Assembly (NCBI RefSeq): GCF_011761235.1
Contig: NZ_JAAOYW010000001.1
Location: 806,781-870,780, forward strand
Direction: 5' to 3'
Source: Frigoribacterium faeni
GTDB taxonomy: Bacteria; Actinomycetota; Actinomycetes; Actinomycetales; Microbacteriaceae
DNA: 64,000 nucleotides
Part shown: one piece after another, positions 30,119 to 39,455 of the stretch
How positions within the stretch are numbered: the first letter of the stretch is position 1
Layout: every line of letters begins with the position of its first letter
The notes under the pieces: model-generated
Databases searched by the model: none
What the model was told of the DNA's origin: nothing
Seen by the model: only the letters and a program-made list of their open reading frames with translations
Position numbers and translations under genes: made by a program

Positions 30119-31630
30119 TCAGCTGTTCGAGAGGGAGTTCCCGCAGCGCCGGACCGACGCGGTGAGGGTGTCGAGCGCGCTGCGCGCGTTGTCCTGCACC
30201 GGCCCGATCGCGTAGAACGCGAAGGTCAGGGGCGTGCCGTCGGCCGAGTCGATCGACCCGGCGAGGGTGTAGGCGGTGTCGATCCAGCCGGTCTTGGCGT
30301 GCACCGCGCCGCGCGCGTCGGCGTTCGACCCCGTGAAGCGGGAGGCCAGGGTGCCGGTGCGGCCCGAGATCGGCAGCGCGTCGTAGACGACCCCCAGCCC
30401 CTGGGCCCGGTCGCGCACCTGGACCATGAGCCGGGCCACGAACGTCGACGGCACGGCGTCGTTCTCGCTGAGCCCCGAGCCGTCGACGATCGTGACGGAC
30501 GAGGCGTCGAGGCCGTAGGTGCCGCCGAGGACGGACCGGTACAGGGCCGTCAAGGAGGCGGCGGACCCGTCCGCGCCCGACTCGCGCGACGAGGCCCGCG
30601 CCAGCATCTCGGCCAGGGTGTTGTCGGAGGTCGGGAGCATCTGCCCGATCAGGGTCGAGACGGGCTGCGACCGCACCGAGCCCAGCACGGTGGCGCTGCT
30701 CGAGCTGCCCTGGCTCATCGACGCGGTCGCGGCGCCGGACACCCCGGCGGCGACGAGCGCCGACCGGAACGCCTCACCGGCCCGGTTCACCGGGTCGGTG
30801 CTGCGCGGGCTGGTCGCGGCCGCCGGGTCGGCCCGGTCGCCGTCGACCATCAGCGCCGTCACCTCGCTGTGGTAGCCGATGGTCTGCTCGGTGCGCTTCC
30901 ACGACGGGTCCCACTTGTCGGCCTGGCTCCACCAGGTCGCGTCGAGGGTGATCTGCGAGACGGGCTGGCCGCCCAGGGAGGCCGCGACCTGGCCGGCGAG
31001 GTCGCCCAGGGTGGGCGCGCCCGCGTAGACGCTGCGACCGGTCGCGCTGAGCGTCGGGTCGCCCCCGCCCACCAGCGCGATCGAGCCGCTGCCCGGGTCG
31101 CCGGTGACCTGCGTCGTGAGGCGGTGGTCGGCGCCCAGGACGGACAGCGCGACGGCGCTCGTGAGCGTCTTGAGCACACTGCCGGTGCGGGCCGGGGTGG
31201 AGCCGTCGCGGTCGAAGAGGACCTCGCCGGTCGCGGCGTTGACGACCGTGCCCTCGAACTGCGCGAGCCGGGGGTCGGCCGCCGCCGCCGCGACGGAGCA
31301 GGTGCGCAGCTTGACGGCGGGCGGCACGGCCGCGGGGGCGGCGCGCTGCGGATCCGGGGCGGCGGTGGGGTCGGGCGTGACCGTGACGACGACCTCGGGC
31401 ACGTCGTCGGCCTCGGCGGTCGGGCCCGCGACCGGTGCCCCGGCGGGCGCCGTCGCCGCGCCAGCGGCCACGGCGCCGCCGCCGAGCAGGGCGAGGACCA
31501 GCACGCCGGCCGTCACGAGGGTCGTCCGCGGGCGGTCGCGGAGGAGGCGGCCGACCGAGCCGCGGAGGCCGCGCGGCTGCCCGGTGTCGTCCTGCCGGCT
31601 CGGGTCGGGGGTCGCGTCCTGCTCGCTCAT
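30119..31630 (-). CDS. dacB: D-alanyl-D-alanine carboxypeptidase/endopeptidase, PBP4 type
   Basis: Cell-wall enzyme trimming peptidoglycan stem peptides, S13 family. From ATG 31630 it has 503 residues: a cytoplasmic basic N-terminus, one membrane anchor (about 38-60), an Ala/Pro linker, then the catalytic domain. Active-site motifs are Ser-x-x-Lys in TGSVLKTLTSA, Ser-x-Asn in PTSDNTLAEML and Lys-Thr-Gly in HAKTGWIDTAY. I chose 31630 over the ATG at 31639 because a TAGGAT box lies seven bases before it. Confidence 0.9.
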   Translation of the reverse strand: MSEQDATPDPSRQDDTGQPRGLRGSVGRLLRDRPRTTLVTAGVLVLALLGGGAVAAGAATAPAGAPVAGPTAEADDVPEVVVTVTPDPTAAPDPQRAAPAAVPPAVKLRTCSVAAAAADPRLAQFEGTVVNAATGEVLFDRDGSTPARTGSVLKTLTSAVALSVLGADHRLTTQVTGDPGSGSIALVGGGDPTLSATGRSVYAGAPTLGDLAGQVAASLGGQPVSQITLDATWWSQADKWDPSWKRTEQTIGYHSEVTALMVDGDRADPAAATSPRSTDPVNRAGEAFRSALVAAGVSGAATASMSQGSSSSATVLGSVRSQPVSTLIGQMLPTSDNTLAEMLARASSRESGADGSAASLTALYRSVLGGTYGLDASSVTIVDGSGLSENDAVPSTFVARLMVQVRDRAQGLGVVYDALPISGRTGTLASRFTGSNADARGAVHAKTGWIDTAYTLAGSIDSADGTPLTFAFYAIGPVQDNARSALDTLTASVRRCGNSLSNS

Positions 31631-31637
31631 CCAGGAC

Positions 31638-31643
31638 ATCCTA
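31638..31643 (-). promoter_or_regulatory. Probable -10 box of a leaderless dacB transcript
   Basis: TAGGAT on the minus strand, a close match to the consensus, followed by seven bases and ATG 31630. Confidence 0.5.
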
Positions 31644-31682
31644 CGAAACGCGGGCCCGCCCCGGGGCCGCGCCCGCGCCTCC

Positions 31683-32663
31683 TCAGCTCTCGGGGTAGTG
31701 CACGCCGACCTGTCGACGGACCTCGTCCATGGTGGCCATCACGGCCACGACGTCGGCCGAGGTGAGCACGGGGCTCTCGGTCTCGCCGGCCTCGACGACG
31801 CGGGCGAGCTCGAGCGCCTGATGGTGCATGCCGCGCAGGCCGTCCTCGGGCGAGTCCCAGCGCTCGACGACGCCGCCGTCGGCATCGAGGACGGTGAAGC
31901 CGCCGGGCGAGTAGAAGGTCGCGTCGATCTCGATGCGGCCCTCGCTGCCGTGCAGCACCGCGTCGTTGTGCCCCGCCGTGTCCAGCGCGCAGAACAGGGC
32001 GGAGGTCGCGCCGTTCGCGTGCCACAGCGTGACGCCGGTGCGCACGTCGACGCCCTGGTCGCTCAGCACCGCGGTCGCGGCGACGGCGTCGACGGGGCCG
32101 AGCAGGTCGTGCGCGAACGACACGGGGTAGACGCCGAGGTCGAGCAGGGCGCCGCCGCCCAGGGCGGGGTCGTTGAGGCGGTGCCGGGGGTCGGTCGGCA
32201 GCGACTGCATGTGGGCCGCGGTGAGCAGGCGCAGCTCGCCGACGACGCCGCTCGCCACGACCTCGCGGAGCCGCACCTGCTGCGGCAGGTAGCGGGTCCA
32301 CATGGCCTCGAGCACGACCACGCCGGCCTCGCGGGCGGCGGACAGCACGCGCTCGGCCTCGCCGACGTCGACCGTGAAGGGCTTCTCGACGAGCACGTGC
32401 TTGCCCGCCCGGATCGCCAGGAGGGCGTGCTGCTCGTGGAACACGTGCGGGGTCGCCACGTAGACGGCGTCGACCTCGGGGTCGGCCACGAGGTCGTCGT
32501 AGCTGCCGTGCGCCGTCGGCACGCCGTGCTCGTCGGCGAAGCCGCGGGCCTTGGCCAGGTCGCGCGACCCGACGGCCGTGACCGTCAGGCCCGCCCCGGT
32601 CAGGTCGTCGACGAAGGTGCCAGCGATGCTGCCGGCGCCGAGGATGCCCCATCGGATGCTCAT
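31683..32663 (-). CDS. Gfo/Idh/MocA family oxidoreductase (second)
   Basis: 326 residues. The Rossmann motif WGILGAGSIAGTFVDDL is at residues 5-21, VLVEKPFTVDVGEAERVL carries the Glu-Lys-Pro motif, and EAMWTRYLPQQVRLREVV with GGGALLDLGVYPVSF is typical of the dihydrodiol/glucose-fructose oxidoreductase-like branch. The ATG at 32663 has TAGACA six bases upstream, so it may also be leaderless. It is only distantly similar to the oxidoreductase at 26969. Substrate unknown. Confidence 0.87.
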   Translation of the reverse strand: MSIRWGILGAGSIAGTFVDDLTGAGLTVTAVGSRDLAKARGFADEHGVPTAHGSYDDLVADPEVDAVYVATPHVFHEQHALLAIRAGKHVLVEKPFTVDVGEAERVLSAAREAGVVVLEAMWTRYLPQQVRLREVVASGVVGELRLLTAAHMQSLPTDPRHRLNDPALGGGALLDLGVYPVSFAHDLLGPVDAVAATAVLSDQGVDVRTGVTLWHANGATSALFCALDTAGHNDAVLHGSEGRIEIDATFYSPGGFTVLDADGGVVERWDSPEDGLRGMHHQALELARVVEAGETESPVLTSADVVAVMATMDEVRRQVGVHYPES

Positions 32664-32726
32664 GGTGCCTGTCTACCAGGTGGCCGGGCAGGCGGTGCGG
32701 GACGGGATGCGCGTGCCGCGACGGGA

Positions 32727-32756
32727 GAAGGCCCGGTCCGTGGGGACCGGGCCTTC
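32727..32756 (-). terminator. Hairpin terminator downstream of tRNA-Thr
   Basis: Perfect 13 bp arms GAAGGCCCGGTCC and GGACCGGGCCTTC with a 4 nt loop, six bases beyond the tRNA 3' end on the minus strand. Confidence 0.8.
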
Positions 32757-32761
32757 GTGGG

Positions 32762-32834
32762 AGCCGCTTTGGGGAATCGAACCCCAGACCTTCTCATTAC
32801 GAGTGAGACGCTCTGCCGACTGAGCTAAAGCGGC
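32762..32834 (-). tRNA. tRNA-Thr (anticodon CGT)
   Basis: 73 nt cloverleaf on the minus strand. The acceptor stem pairs GCCGCTT with AAGCGGC and the discriminator is U. The anticodon arm is TCTCA-CTCGTAA-TGAGA, giving CGT for Thr codon ACG. The T arm is TGGGG-TTCGATT-CCCCA. No CCA is encoded. A TACAGT box at 32881-32886 (minus) is a likely -10, about 40 nt upstream. Confidence 0.95.
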
Positions 32835-32894
32835 GGATCTCGACGATCTCGAGAACCCGTGCCTCGCGGCACGATCACCTACTGTAGCGGATTC

Positions 32895-33554
32895 TCAGAC
32901 CTGTCGCGTCACGACGCGGCCGAGCTCGGCGAACGAGCCCTCCATGCGCGCGCGGAGGCCGTAGCGGTGGTCGGTGGCGTGGTCCACGTCGTCGTCGTCG
33001 ATCCACTCGCCCCACGCGTGCCGCAGCGCCGCGATGGCCACCAGGGTGAGCAGGTGCGCGCTGCTGAGGTCGGACTCCTCCGTCGCGTCGGCGGCCCGGC
33101 CGGGTGCCGACGCGAGACGGCGCGCGACGATGCCGGTGAGGCGGTCCTCCAGCACACGGGTCGAGGCGATCCGGCGCGCGAGCAGGTCGGGGTGGCTGCG
33201 GAGCACCACGCGGCGTCGCTGCACGAGCTCGCGGTCGAACGTCGCCGTCACCACGGCCTCGTCGAGGAGGCGGATGAGACCGTCGAGGACGGGCTCGTCG
33301 TGCGCGCCGAGGAACCGGTCGACCGATTCGCCCTCGGGCAGCTCGGGGAGGTCGCCGACGACGGCCTCCTCCTTCGACGTGAAGTAGTTGAAGAACGTGC
33401 GCGGCGACACGTCGGCCCGTCGGCTGATCATGTCGACGGTGACGGCGTCCAGCCCCTCCTCGCTGATCAGGTCGAGGACGGAGAGCTGGATGGCCCGTCG
33501 GGTGGCCAGGCGCTTGCGCTCACGCAAGCCCGGGGCGGCAGTCGGGTCGGTCAT
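32895..33554 (-). CDS. TetR family transcriptional regulator
   Basis: 219 residues. The N-terminal helix-turn-helix is RERKRLATRRAIQLSVLDLI followed by VTVDMISRRADVSPRTFFNYF, the standard TetR DNA-binding region (about residues 10-56). The C-terminal ligand and dimer domain is helical with no recognisable ligand motif. It lies 14 bp downstream of holB on the same strand and may be co-transcribed with it. Target genes cannot be deduced. Confidence 0.9.
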   Translation of the reverse strand: MTDPTAAPGLRERKRLATRRAIQLSVLDLISEEGLDAVTVDMISRRADVSPRTFFNYFTSKEEAVVGDLPELPEGESVDRFLGAHDEPVLDGLIRLLDEAVVTATFDRELVQRRRVVLRSHPDLLARRIASTRVLEDRLTGIVARRLASAPGRAADATEESDLSSAHLLTLVAIAALRHAWGEWIDDDDVDHATDHRYGLRARMEGSFAELGRVVTRQV

Positions 33555-33568
33555 GCCGCCATCTTGCC

Positions 33569-34714
33569 TCACCTGACCGCGTGTCGGCTGACGGCGACGA
33601 GCATGGCCTCGAGCGCGAGGGCCGGGGCGACGTTCGACTCGATGCGGCGACGGGCGACGGCGACCGCGTCCATCACGGCGAGCGTGCTCGCGGGCGTCGA
33701 GGTGGCCGTGGCCTCGTCGAGCCGCGGCCGGATGCTCTGGTTGATCGGCTCCTCGCCGACCCCGAGGTGCAGCAGCAGGACGTCGCGGTAGAGCGAGAGC
33801 AGGTCGACGAGGATGCGGTCGATGCCGTCGCGGAGGCTGCGGGTCGCCCGGCGCTTCTGGTCGTCCTCGAGGGCGCGGAGCTGGCTGCGGAGCGCCGGGG
33901 GCACGGTGCCGCCGGGCTCGACGCCGAGCGAGCGCAGGGCGCTCGCCCGCTCGTGGGCGTCGCGTTGCTCGGTGATCGCCTTGGCGTCGTCGCCCGCGAC
34001 GGCCAGCATCGTCGTCGCCGCGTTCACCGCGTCCGACACGCTGCGGATGCCGAGGGCCGTCTCGAGGGTCCGTCGACGGCGCTCGCGCGCCTCCGCGTCC
34101 GTCGCCAGCCGATGCGCCATGCCGATGTGGCTCTGCGCCTCGCGCGCCGCCGTGAGCGCGACCTCGTGGTCGATGCCGTCCCGGCGCTCGAGCAGGTCGG
34201 CCACGTCGGCGACGCTGGGCGTGCGGAGGCGGACGCTGCGGACCCGGGAGCGGATCGTGGGGATGAGGTCGGCCTCGCTCGGGGCGCAGAGGATCCAGAC
34301 CGTGCGGGGCGGGGGCTCCTCGAGGGCCTTGAGCAACAGGTTGCTCGTGCGCTCCGTCATGCGGTCGGCGTCCTCGATGACGACGACGCGGTACCGGCCG
34401 ACCGACGGCGAGAACTGCGAGGACGCCACGAGGGTGCGCACCTCGTCGATGGTGATGATGATGCGCTCGGTGCTCAGCACCGCGAGGTCCGGGTGCGAGC
34501 GCGCGTCGACCTGGCGGCTCGTCGCCTCCTCGTCGTGGCCGCGCGACAGCAGCGCCGTCGCGAAGGCGTAGGCGAGGTTCGAGCGGCCGGACCCGGGCGG
34601 GCCCGTGATCAGCCACGAGTGGGTCATCGCCGACCGCGACGGGTCGGCCGACGCGGCCGCCTTGAGCAGCTCGACGGCGTCGGCCTGGCCCGTGAGGCCG
34701 TCCCAGCCGCTCAC
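33569..34714 (-). CDS. holB: DNA polymerase III subunit delta'
   Basis: Clamp-loader subunit of 381 residues. The N-terminal AAA+ fold has GPPGSGRSNLAYAF, a Walker A in which the usual Lys is Arg, suggesting it does not bind ATP; this is usual for delta'. SRQVDARSHPDL stands where zinc-binding cysteines are found in other clamp-loader subunits, and LLLKALEEPPPRTVWILCAPS is the conserved sensor 1 region. GTG 34714 overlaps the tmk stop by four bases. The topA-tmk-holB order supports the call. Confidence 0.9.
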   Translation of the reverse strand: MSGWDGLTGQADAVELLKAAASADPSRSAMTHSWLITGPPGSGRSNLAYAFATALLSRGHDEEATSRQVDARSHPDLAVLSTERIIITIDEVRTLVASSQFSPSVGRYRVVVIEDADRMTERTSNLLLKALEEPPPRTVWILCAPSEADLIPTIRSRVRSVRLRTPSVADVADLLERRDGIDHEVALTAAREAQSHIGMAHRLATDAEARERRRRTLETALGIRSVSDAVNAATTMLAVAGDDAKAITEQRDAHERASALRSLGVEPGGTVPPALRSQLRALEDDQKRRATRSLRDGIDRILVDLLSLYRDVLLLHLGVGEEPINQSIRPRLDEATATSTPASTLAVMDAVAVARRRIESNVAPALALEAMLVAVSRHAVR

Positions 34715-35337
34715 GACGCGGAGAGCAGGCCGGCGGCGCGCGAACGGACGGCGGCGGCGACCTCGGCCACCGGCAGGGTGGCGTCGACCACCAGGAACCG
34801 GTCGGGCTCGGCGCGCGCGATGTCGAGGTAGGCGTCGCGGACGCGGCCGTGGAACGCCGCGGCCTCGGCCTCGAGCCTGTCCCAGGTGGTCCGCGCCGCG
34901 TCGAGGCGCGAGCGGCCGACCTGCGGGTCGAGGTCGAGCAGGACGGTGAGGTCGGGCGTCAGCCCGTCCGTCGCCCAGGCCGAGAGCTCGCGGACCTCGT
35001 CGCCGCCGAGCACCCGACCCGCGCCCTGGTAGGCCACGGACGAGTCGACGTACCTGTCCTGGAGCACGACCTCGCCCCGGTCGAGCGCCGGCCGGACCAG
35101 CGTCTCGACGTGGTGGGCCCGGTCGGCCGCGTAGAGGAGCGCCTCGGCCCGCGGCGCGATGTGGCCGCGCCGGTGCAGCACGATCTGCCGCAGCTCGAGG
35201 CCGAGGTCGGTGCCCCCGGGCTCGCGCGTGCGCACGACGACGCGGCCCTGCTCGACGAGCCACTGCTCGAGCAGTGCCGCCTGCGTCGTCTTGCCCGATC
35301 CGTCGCCGCCCTCGAGGGTGATGAACAGACCGGCCAC
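34711..35337 (-). CDS. tmk: Thymidylate kinase
   Basis: Phosphorylates dTMP to dTDP; 208 residues. The P-loop is FITLEGGDGSGKTTQAALL at residues 5-23, followed by the dTMP-binding TREPGGTDLG and the LID-region RYVDSSVAYQGAGR. The GTG start at 35337 shares one base with the topA stop (TAGTG), indicating coupled translation in a topA-tmk-holB operon. Confidence 0.95.
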   Translation of the reverse strand: MAGLFITLEGGDGSGKTTQAALLEQWLVEQGRVVVRTREPGGTDLGLELRQIVLHRRGHIAPRAEALLYAADRAHHVETLVRPALDRGEVVLQDRYVDSSVAYQGAGRVLGGDEVRELSAWATDGLTPDLTVLLDLDPQVGRSRLDAARTTWDRLEAEAAAFHGRVRDAYLDIARAEPDRFLVVDATLPVAEVAAAVRSRAAGLLSAS

Positions 35338-38273
35338 TACGGCGTCCCCGAGGCGTCGCCGTCCGGCGTCGCAGCAGGCGCGGCCTTGCTGCCGGCTGCG
35401 GGCTTGCGCGCCGCGGCCGGCTTCTTCGCGGCGGCGGGCTTCGCGGCGGCGGCAGCCGTCGTGCTCTTGGCCGCGGCCGGCTTCGCGGCGGCCGGCTTCT
35501 TGACCGCCGGCTTCTTGGCGGCGGGCTTCTTCGCGGCCGGCTTCTTGGCGGCGGGCTTCTTGGCCGGCCCCTTCGCCCGCTTGTCGGCGAGCAGCTGCAC
35601 CGCACGCTCGAAGTCGACCTCCTCGACCGTCTCGCCGCGCGGGATGGTCGCGTTCGTCTCGCCGTCGGTGACGTAGGCGCCGAAACGGCCGTCCTTGATC
35701 TTGATCGGCTTGCCGCTGACCGGGTCGGCCTCGAACTCGGCGAGGGCGCTGCTGGCGCGCTTGGCGCCGTACTTGGGCTGCGCGTACAGCTCGAGGGCGC
35801 CGGGCAGGTCGATCTCGAAGATCTGGTCCTCGCTCGTGAGCGACCGGGTGTCCGTGCCCTTCCTCAGGTACGGGCCGTAGCGGCCGTTCTGGGCCTGGAT
35901 CTCGTCGCCCGTCTCGGGGTCGACTCCCACGGTCCGGGGCAGGTCGAGCAACGCGAGGGCCGTCTCGAGGTCGATGGTGTCGACGCTCATGCTCTTGAAC
36001 AGCGACGCGGTGCGCTCCTTGGGGGCCGCCTTCTTGGCCGGCGCCTTCTTGGCCGGGGCCTTCGTCGTGCCGGACGCGGCGGCAGCGGCGGGGGCGGCCT
36101 CGACGACCTCGCCCGTGGCCGGGTCGGCCTCGATCGCCTCCGGGGTGCGCTCGGTCACGTACGGGCCGAAGCGGCCGTCCTTGGCGAGCACCTCCTTGCC
36201 CGACTCGGGGTTGACGCCGACGACGCGGTCGCCGATGACGGGTGCGTCGATCAGCTCGCGCGCACGGGCCGGGGTCAGCTCGTCGGGGGCCATGTCCTCG
36301 GGCACGTTGACCCGCCGCGGCGTCTCGGGGTCGTCGCCGGGCGCCTCGAGGTAGGGGCCGTAGCGCCCGATGCGCAGGGTGAGCCCCTCGCCGAGCGGGA
36401 TGGAGTTGATGTCGCGCGCGTCGATCTCGCCCAGGTTGTCGATGACCTTGCGCAGGCCCCGGTGCGTGTCGTTGCCGAAGTAGAAGCCGTTCAGCCAGTC
36501 GACGCGGTCGGCGTCACCCCCCGCGATGAGGTCGAGGTCGTCCTCCATGCTCGCCGTGAAGTCGTACTGCACGAGGTCGCCGAAGTACTCCTCGAGCAGG
36601 CGCACGACCGAGAACGCGATCCAGTTGGGCACGAGGGCGGTGCCGCGCGGCGTGACGTAGCCGCGGTCGACGATCGTCGACATGATCGCCGCGTACGTCG
36701 ACGGGCGACCGATGCCGAGCTCCTCGAGCGTCTTGACGAGGCTCGCCTCGGTGTAGCGCGGCGGGGCGCTGGTGTCGTGGCCCTTGGCCTCGACCTCGTC
36801 GAGGGCGAGCTGCTGCCCCTCGGTGAGCGGGGGCAGCTTGGCCTCGCCCGCCTCGGCGGCACCGTGCCGGTCTTCGTCCCGGCCCTCCTCGTAGGCGTTG
36901 AGGAACCCGCGGAAGGTGATGACGGTGCCGGTCGCGACGAACTCGGCCGCGGTGCGCTCGACGCCCTCGGCGGAGACGCCCGCCACGGCCTGCGCGGTCG
37001 TGGCCGTGACGACGACGGACGCCGTCGAGCCCTTGGCGTCCGCCATCTGCGAGGCGACCGTCCGCTTCCAGATGAGGTCGTAGAGCTTCCAGTCGTTGCC
37101 CCGCAGGGTCGACTGCATGTCGCTCGGCGTGCGGAAGGTGTCGCCGGAGGGGCGGATGGCCTCGTGCGCCTCCTGCGCGTTCTTGCTCTTGCCCGTGTAG
37201 ACGCGGGGCTTCTCGGGCACCGTGTCGGCGCCGTAGAGGGACGCGGCCTGCGAACGAGCCGCGTTGGTCGCCTGCTGCGAGAGCGACGGCGAGTCGGTCC
37301 GCATGTAGGTGATGTGGCCGTTCTCGTAGAGCGACTGCGCGACGCTCATCGTCTGGCGGGCGGAGAACCGGAGCTTGCGCGCCGCCTCCTGCTGCAGGGT
37401 CGAGGTGGTGAAGGGCGCCGCTGGGCGGCGCGTGTAGGGCTTGGACTCGACGGACGAGACGACGACGTCGACCCCGGCCGACTCGAGCGCCCGCGAGAGC
37501 GCGCCGGCCGAGGCCTCGTCGAGGGCGACGGCCTGGCCCTTGAGCTGTCCGCGGTCGTCGAAGTCGCGCCCGCTGGCGACGCGGGTGCCGTCGACGCGCA
37601 CGAGGCGCGAGACGAACGGCACGGCGTCGCCCGTGGGCTCGAAGGTGGCGGTGAGGTCCCAGTAGGAGGCGGACACGAACGCCAGGCGCTCGCGCTCGCG
37701 GTCGACGACGAGGCGGGTCGCGGCGGACTGCACGCGACCGGCGGAGAGCCCGGGCCCGACCTTGCGCCAGAGCACCGGCGAGACCTCGTAGCCGTACAGG
37801 CGGTCGAGGATGCGGCGGGTCTCCTGCGCGTCGACGAGGGCCGTGTCGAGCTCGCGCGTGTTCTCCTGCGCCTTCTGGATCGCGTCCTTGGTGATCTCGT
37901 GGAACACCATCCGCTTGACGGGGACCTTCGGCTTGAGCTCCTGCAGCAGGTGCCACGCGATGGCCTCGCCCTCGCGGTCCTCATCCGTCGCGAGGTAGAG
38001 CTCGTCGGCGCCCTTGAGGGCGCGCTTCAGCTCGGTGACCGTCTTCTTCTTGGCGTCGGAGACGACGTAGTAGGGCTCGAAGCCGTTCTCGACGTCGACG
38101 GAGAACTTGCCGAGCGACCCCTTCTTGAGGTCGGCGGGCAGGTTCTTCGGCTCGACGAGGTCACGGATGTGCCCGACGGAGGCGAGCACCTCGTAGCCGC
38201 TGCCGAGGTACTGCCCGATCGTCTTGGCCTTCGCGGGCGACTCGACGATGACCAGTTTCTTCGTGCCTGGCAC
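35337..38273 (-). CDS. topA: DNA topoisomerase I with Lys/Ala/Pro-rich tail
   Basis: Type IA topoisomerase relaxing negative supercoils; 978 residues. The TOPRIM domain opens with KLVIVESPAKAKTIGQYLG and contains ATDEDREGEAIAWHL (acidic triad). The active-site Tyr is in YENGHITYMRTDSPSL. Several C-terminal DNA-binding repeats follow (each with DGRFGPYV or NGRYGPYL), without zinc cysteines. The last ~80 residues are repeats of KKPAA, like a histone H1 tail. GTG 38273 is chosen for AAGGAG upstream and because the conserved fold begins at once. Confidence 0.95.
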   Translation of the reverse strand: MPGTKKLVIVESPAKAKTIGQYLGSGYEVLASVGHIRDLVEPKNLPADLKKGSLGKFSVDVENGFEPYYVVSDAKKKTVTELKRALKGADELYLATDEDREGEAIAWHLLQELKPKVPVKRMVFHEITKDAIQKAQENTRELDTALVDAQETRRILDRLYGYEVSPVLWRKVGPGLSAGRVQSAATRLVVDRERERLAFVSASYWDLTATFEPTGDAVPFVSRLVRVDGTRVASGRDFDDRGQLKGQAVALDEASAGALSRALESAGVDVVVSSVESKPYTRRPAAPFTTSTLQQEAARKLRFSARQTMSVAQSLYENGHITYMRTDSPSLSQQATNAARSQAASLYGADTVPEKPRVYTGKSKNAQEAHEAIRPSGDTFRTPSDMQSTLRGNDWKLYDLIWKRTVASQMADAKGSTASVVVTATTAQAVAGVSAEGVERTAAEFVATGTVITFRGFLNAYEEGRDEDRHGAAEAGEAKLPPLTEGQQLALDEVEAKGHDTSAPPRYTEASLVKTLEELGIGRPSTYAAIMSTIVDRGYVTPRGTALVPNWIAFSVVRLLEEYFGDLVQYDFTASMEDDLDLIAGGDADRVDWLNGFYFGNDTHRGLRKVIDNLGEIDARDINSIPLGEGLTLRIGRYGPYLEAPGDDPETPRRVNVPEDMAPDELTPARARELIDAPVIGDRVVGVNPESGKEVLAKDGRFGPYVTERTPEAIEADPATGEVVEAAPAAAAASGTTKAPAKKAPAKKAAPKERTASLFKSMSVDTIDLETALALLDLPRTVGVDPETGDEIQAQNGRYGPYLRKGTDTRSLTSEDQIFEIDLPGALELYAQPKYGAKRASSALAEFEADPVSGKPIKIKDGRFGAYVTDGETNATIPRGETVEEVDFERAVQLLADKRAKGPAKKPAAKKPAAKKPAAKKPAVKKPAAAKPAAAKSTTAAAAAKPAAAKKPAAARKPAAGSKAAPAATPDGDASGTP

Positions 38274-38425
38274 GGGACTCCTTGCTTCGGGGAACGTCTT
38301 GACCCGGTCGCGAGGACCGGTCAGGTGGGCGGTGGCGGGCGGTTCTCGTGGCGTCCCAGGAGAAGGACCGACGGATCGTGCGCTGCCGACAGGCACACCA
38401 TACACACACCCTCCGGCGGTCCGGC

Positions 38426-38839
38426 TCACGGCCCGGGGGCGTCCCGGCCCGGGCCGGACGAGGGCGGGCCCGCCGTCGACGCGGCCCGGACGGCGACGCC
38501 GAGCAGGGGCGACGAACCCCTCGCGACGACCGTCGCGACGGGCCCGTCGAGCTCGCAGGAGTCGAGCTGCACGGCGTTCGCGCGAGCCAGCGACTCGGCG
38601 AGCGCGCAGGGCCCGACGCCCCCCGGCACCAGGCCGGCGGCGGCGTCGGCCGCGGCCAGGGCCGACGCGTCCGCGGCCCCCGCGACCCGGCTGCGCTCCG
38701 CCAGCGCCTGCGCCCCGGCGAGCGCCGCGACCGCGAGGACGGCCGTCACGACCAGCACCGAGACCGAGGCGAGGGAGGCGCTGCCCTCGTCGCCGGGACG
38801 GGACCGGCTCGGCCGCCGCCCTCCTCCTTCTCCTCTCAT
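38426..38839 (-). CDS. TadE-like protein (Rv3654c type) of the Tad cluster
   Basis: 137 residues. One N-terminal membrane segment (about 20-45) follows GDEGSASLASVSVLVV, the pilin-like cleavage region seen in pseudopilins. AGAADASALAAADAA is the hallmark of the family found next to TadE in actinobacteria. ATG 38839 overlaps the preceding TadE gene (ATGA). It is the last gene of the cluster. It is probably a minor pseudopilin exported by the Tad machine. Confidence 0.8.
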   Translation of the reverse strand: MRGEGGGRRPSRSRPGDEGSASLASVSVLVVTAVLAVAALAGAQALAERSRVAGAADASALAAADAAAGLVPGGVGPCALAESLARANAVQLDSCELDGPVATVVARGSSPLLGVAVRAASTAGPPSSGPGRDAPGP

Positions 38840-39180
38840 CCCCCGGCCGTCGGCGCGCAGCTGCGGGCGCTCAGCGTGACGACGCCGGACAGCGGGCCGA
38901 GCGAGACGGGCCTCGTGAGGGAGAGGCAGAGGACGGCTCCGTCGACCGAGGAGGCGACCCGGGCTCCCGGGGCCAGGGCCGCGACGGTGACGGGCACGGC
39001 CCCCGCGTCGCCCCGGGCGGTCTGCCTCGCCGCCACGGCCGCCGCGTCCGCCAGCCGGACCGACTGGGACGCGGCGCCCACGGCGCCGACCGCGAGCGCG
39101 ACCACGGCGAGGACGGCGGGCAGGACGACCGCGAACTCGGCCGCGACGCTGCCGTCGTCGCGCCGCACGCCGGCTCGCAC
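38836..39180 (-). CDS. TadE family pseudopilin
   Basis: 114 residues from GTG 39180. DDGSVAAEFAVVLPAVLAVVALAVG matches TadE, with the conserved Glu five residues into the hydrophobic helix. RLADAAAVAARQTARGD follows as in relatives. The short reading is chosen because the upstream extension is Arg/Pro-rich and overlaps the pilin gene. It overlaps the next gene by four bases. Confidence 0.82.
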   Translation of the reverse strand: MRAGVRRDDGSVAAEFAVVLPAVLAVVALAVGAVGAASQSVRLADAAAVAARQTARGDAGAVPVTVAALAPGARVASSVDGAVLCLSLTRPVSLGPLSGVVTLSARSCAPTAGG

Positions 39181-39182
39181 GG

Positions 39183-39455
39183 CTATCCCACCGTCAGGGC
39201 GGAGCGGACCAGGTCGCTGAGCACGCCGCGCACCTCGTCGGACCGCATGATGACGACGAGCAGGCCGGCGAAGCCGACCGCGGCCATGATGACGATCGCG
39301 TACTCGGCGGTGGCGGCGCCCTCGTCGTCCCGCCACCTGCGCGCGAGGGCGCCGACGGCCGAGCGTGCCCGGGCCGGGAGGGAGCGGTGTCCCGTCGCGT
39401 CGGCGGCCGTCGCCGTGGGCGGGAGGGAGGGGGCGGTGCTCGTGAGGGTGCTCAT
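39183..39455 (-). CDS. DUF4244 family Flp-pilin-like protein
   Basis: 90 residues. A 45-residue basic leader ends in DDEGAATAEYAIVIMAAVGFAG, with the Gly/Ala-Thr-x-Glu-Tyr signature of Flp pilins where the prepilin peptidase cuts and the helix begins. The length and leader fit DUF4244, the actinobacterial counterpart of Flp. It ends two bases before TadE. A 109 bp gap separates it from the TadB/C-like gene upstream. Confidence 0.85.
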   Translation of the reverse strand: MSTLTSTAPSLPPTATAADATGHRSLPARARSAVGALARRWRDDEGAATAEYAIVIMAAVGFAGLLVVIMRSDEVRGVLSDLVRSALTVG

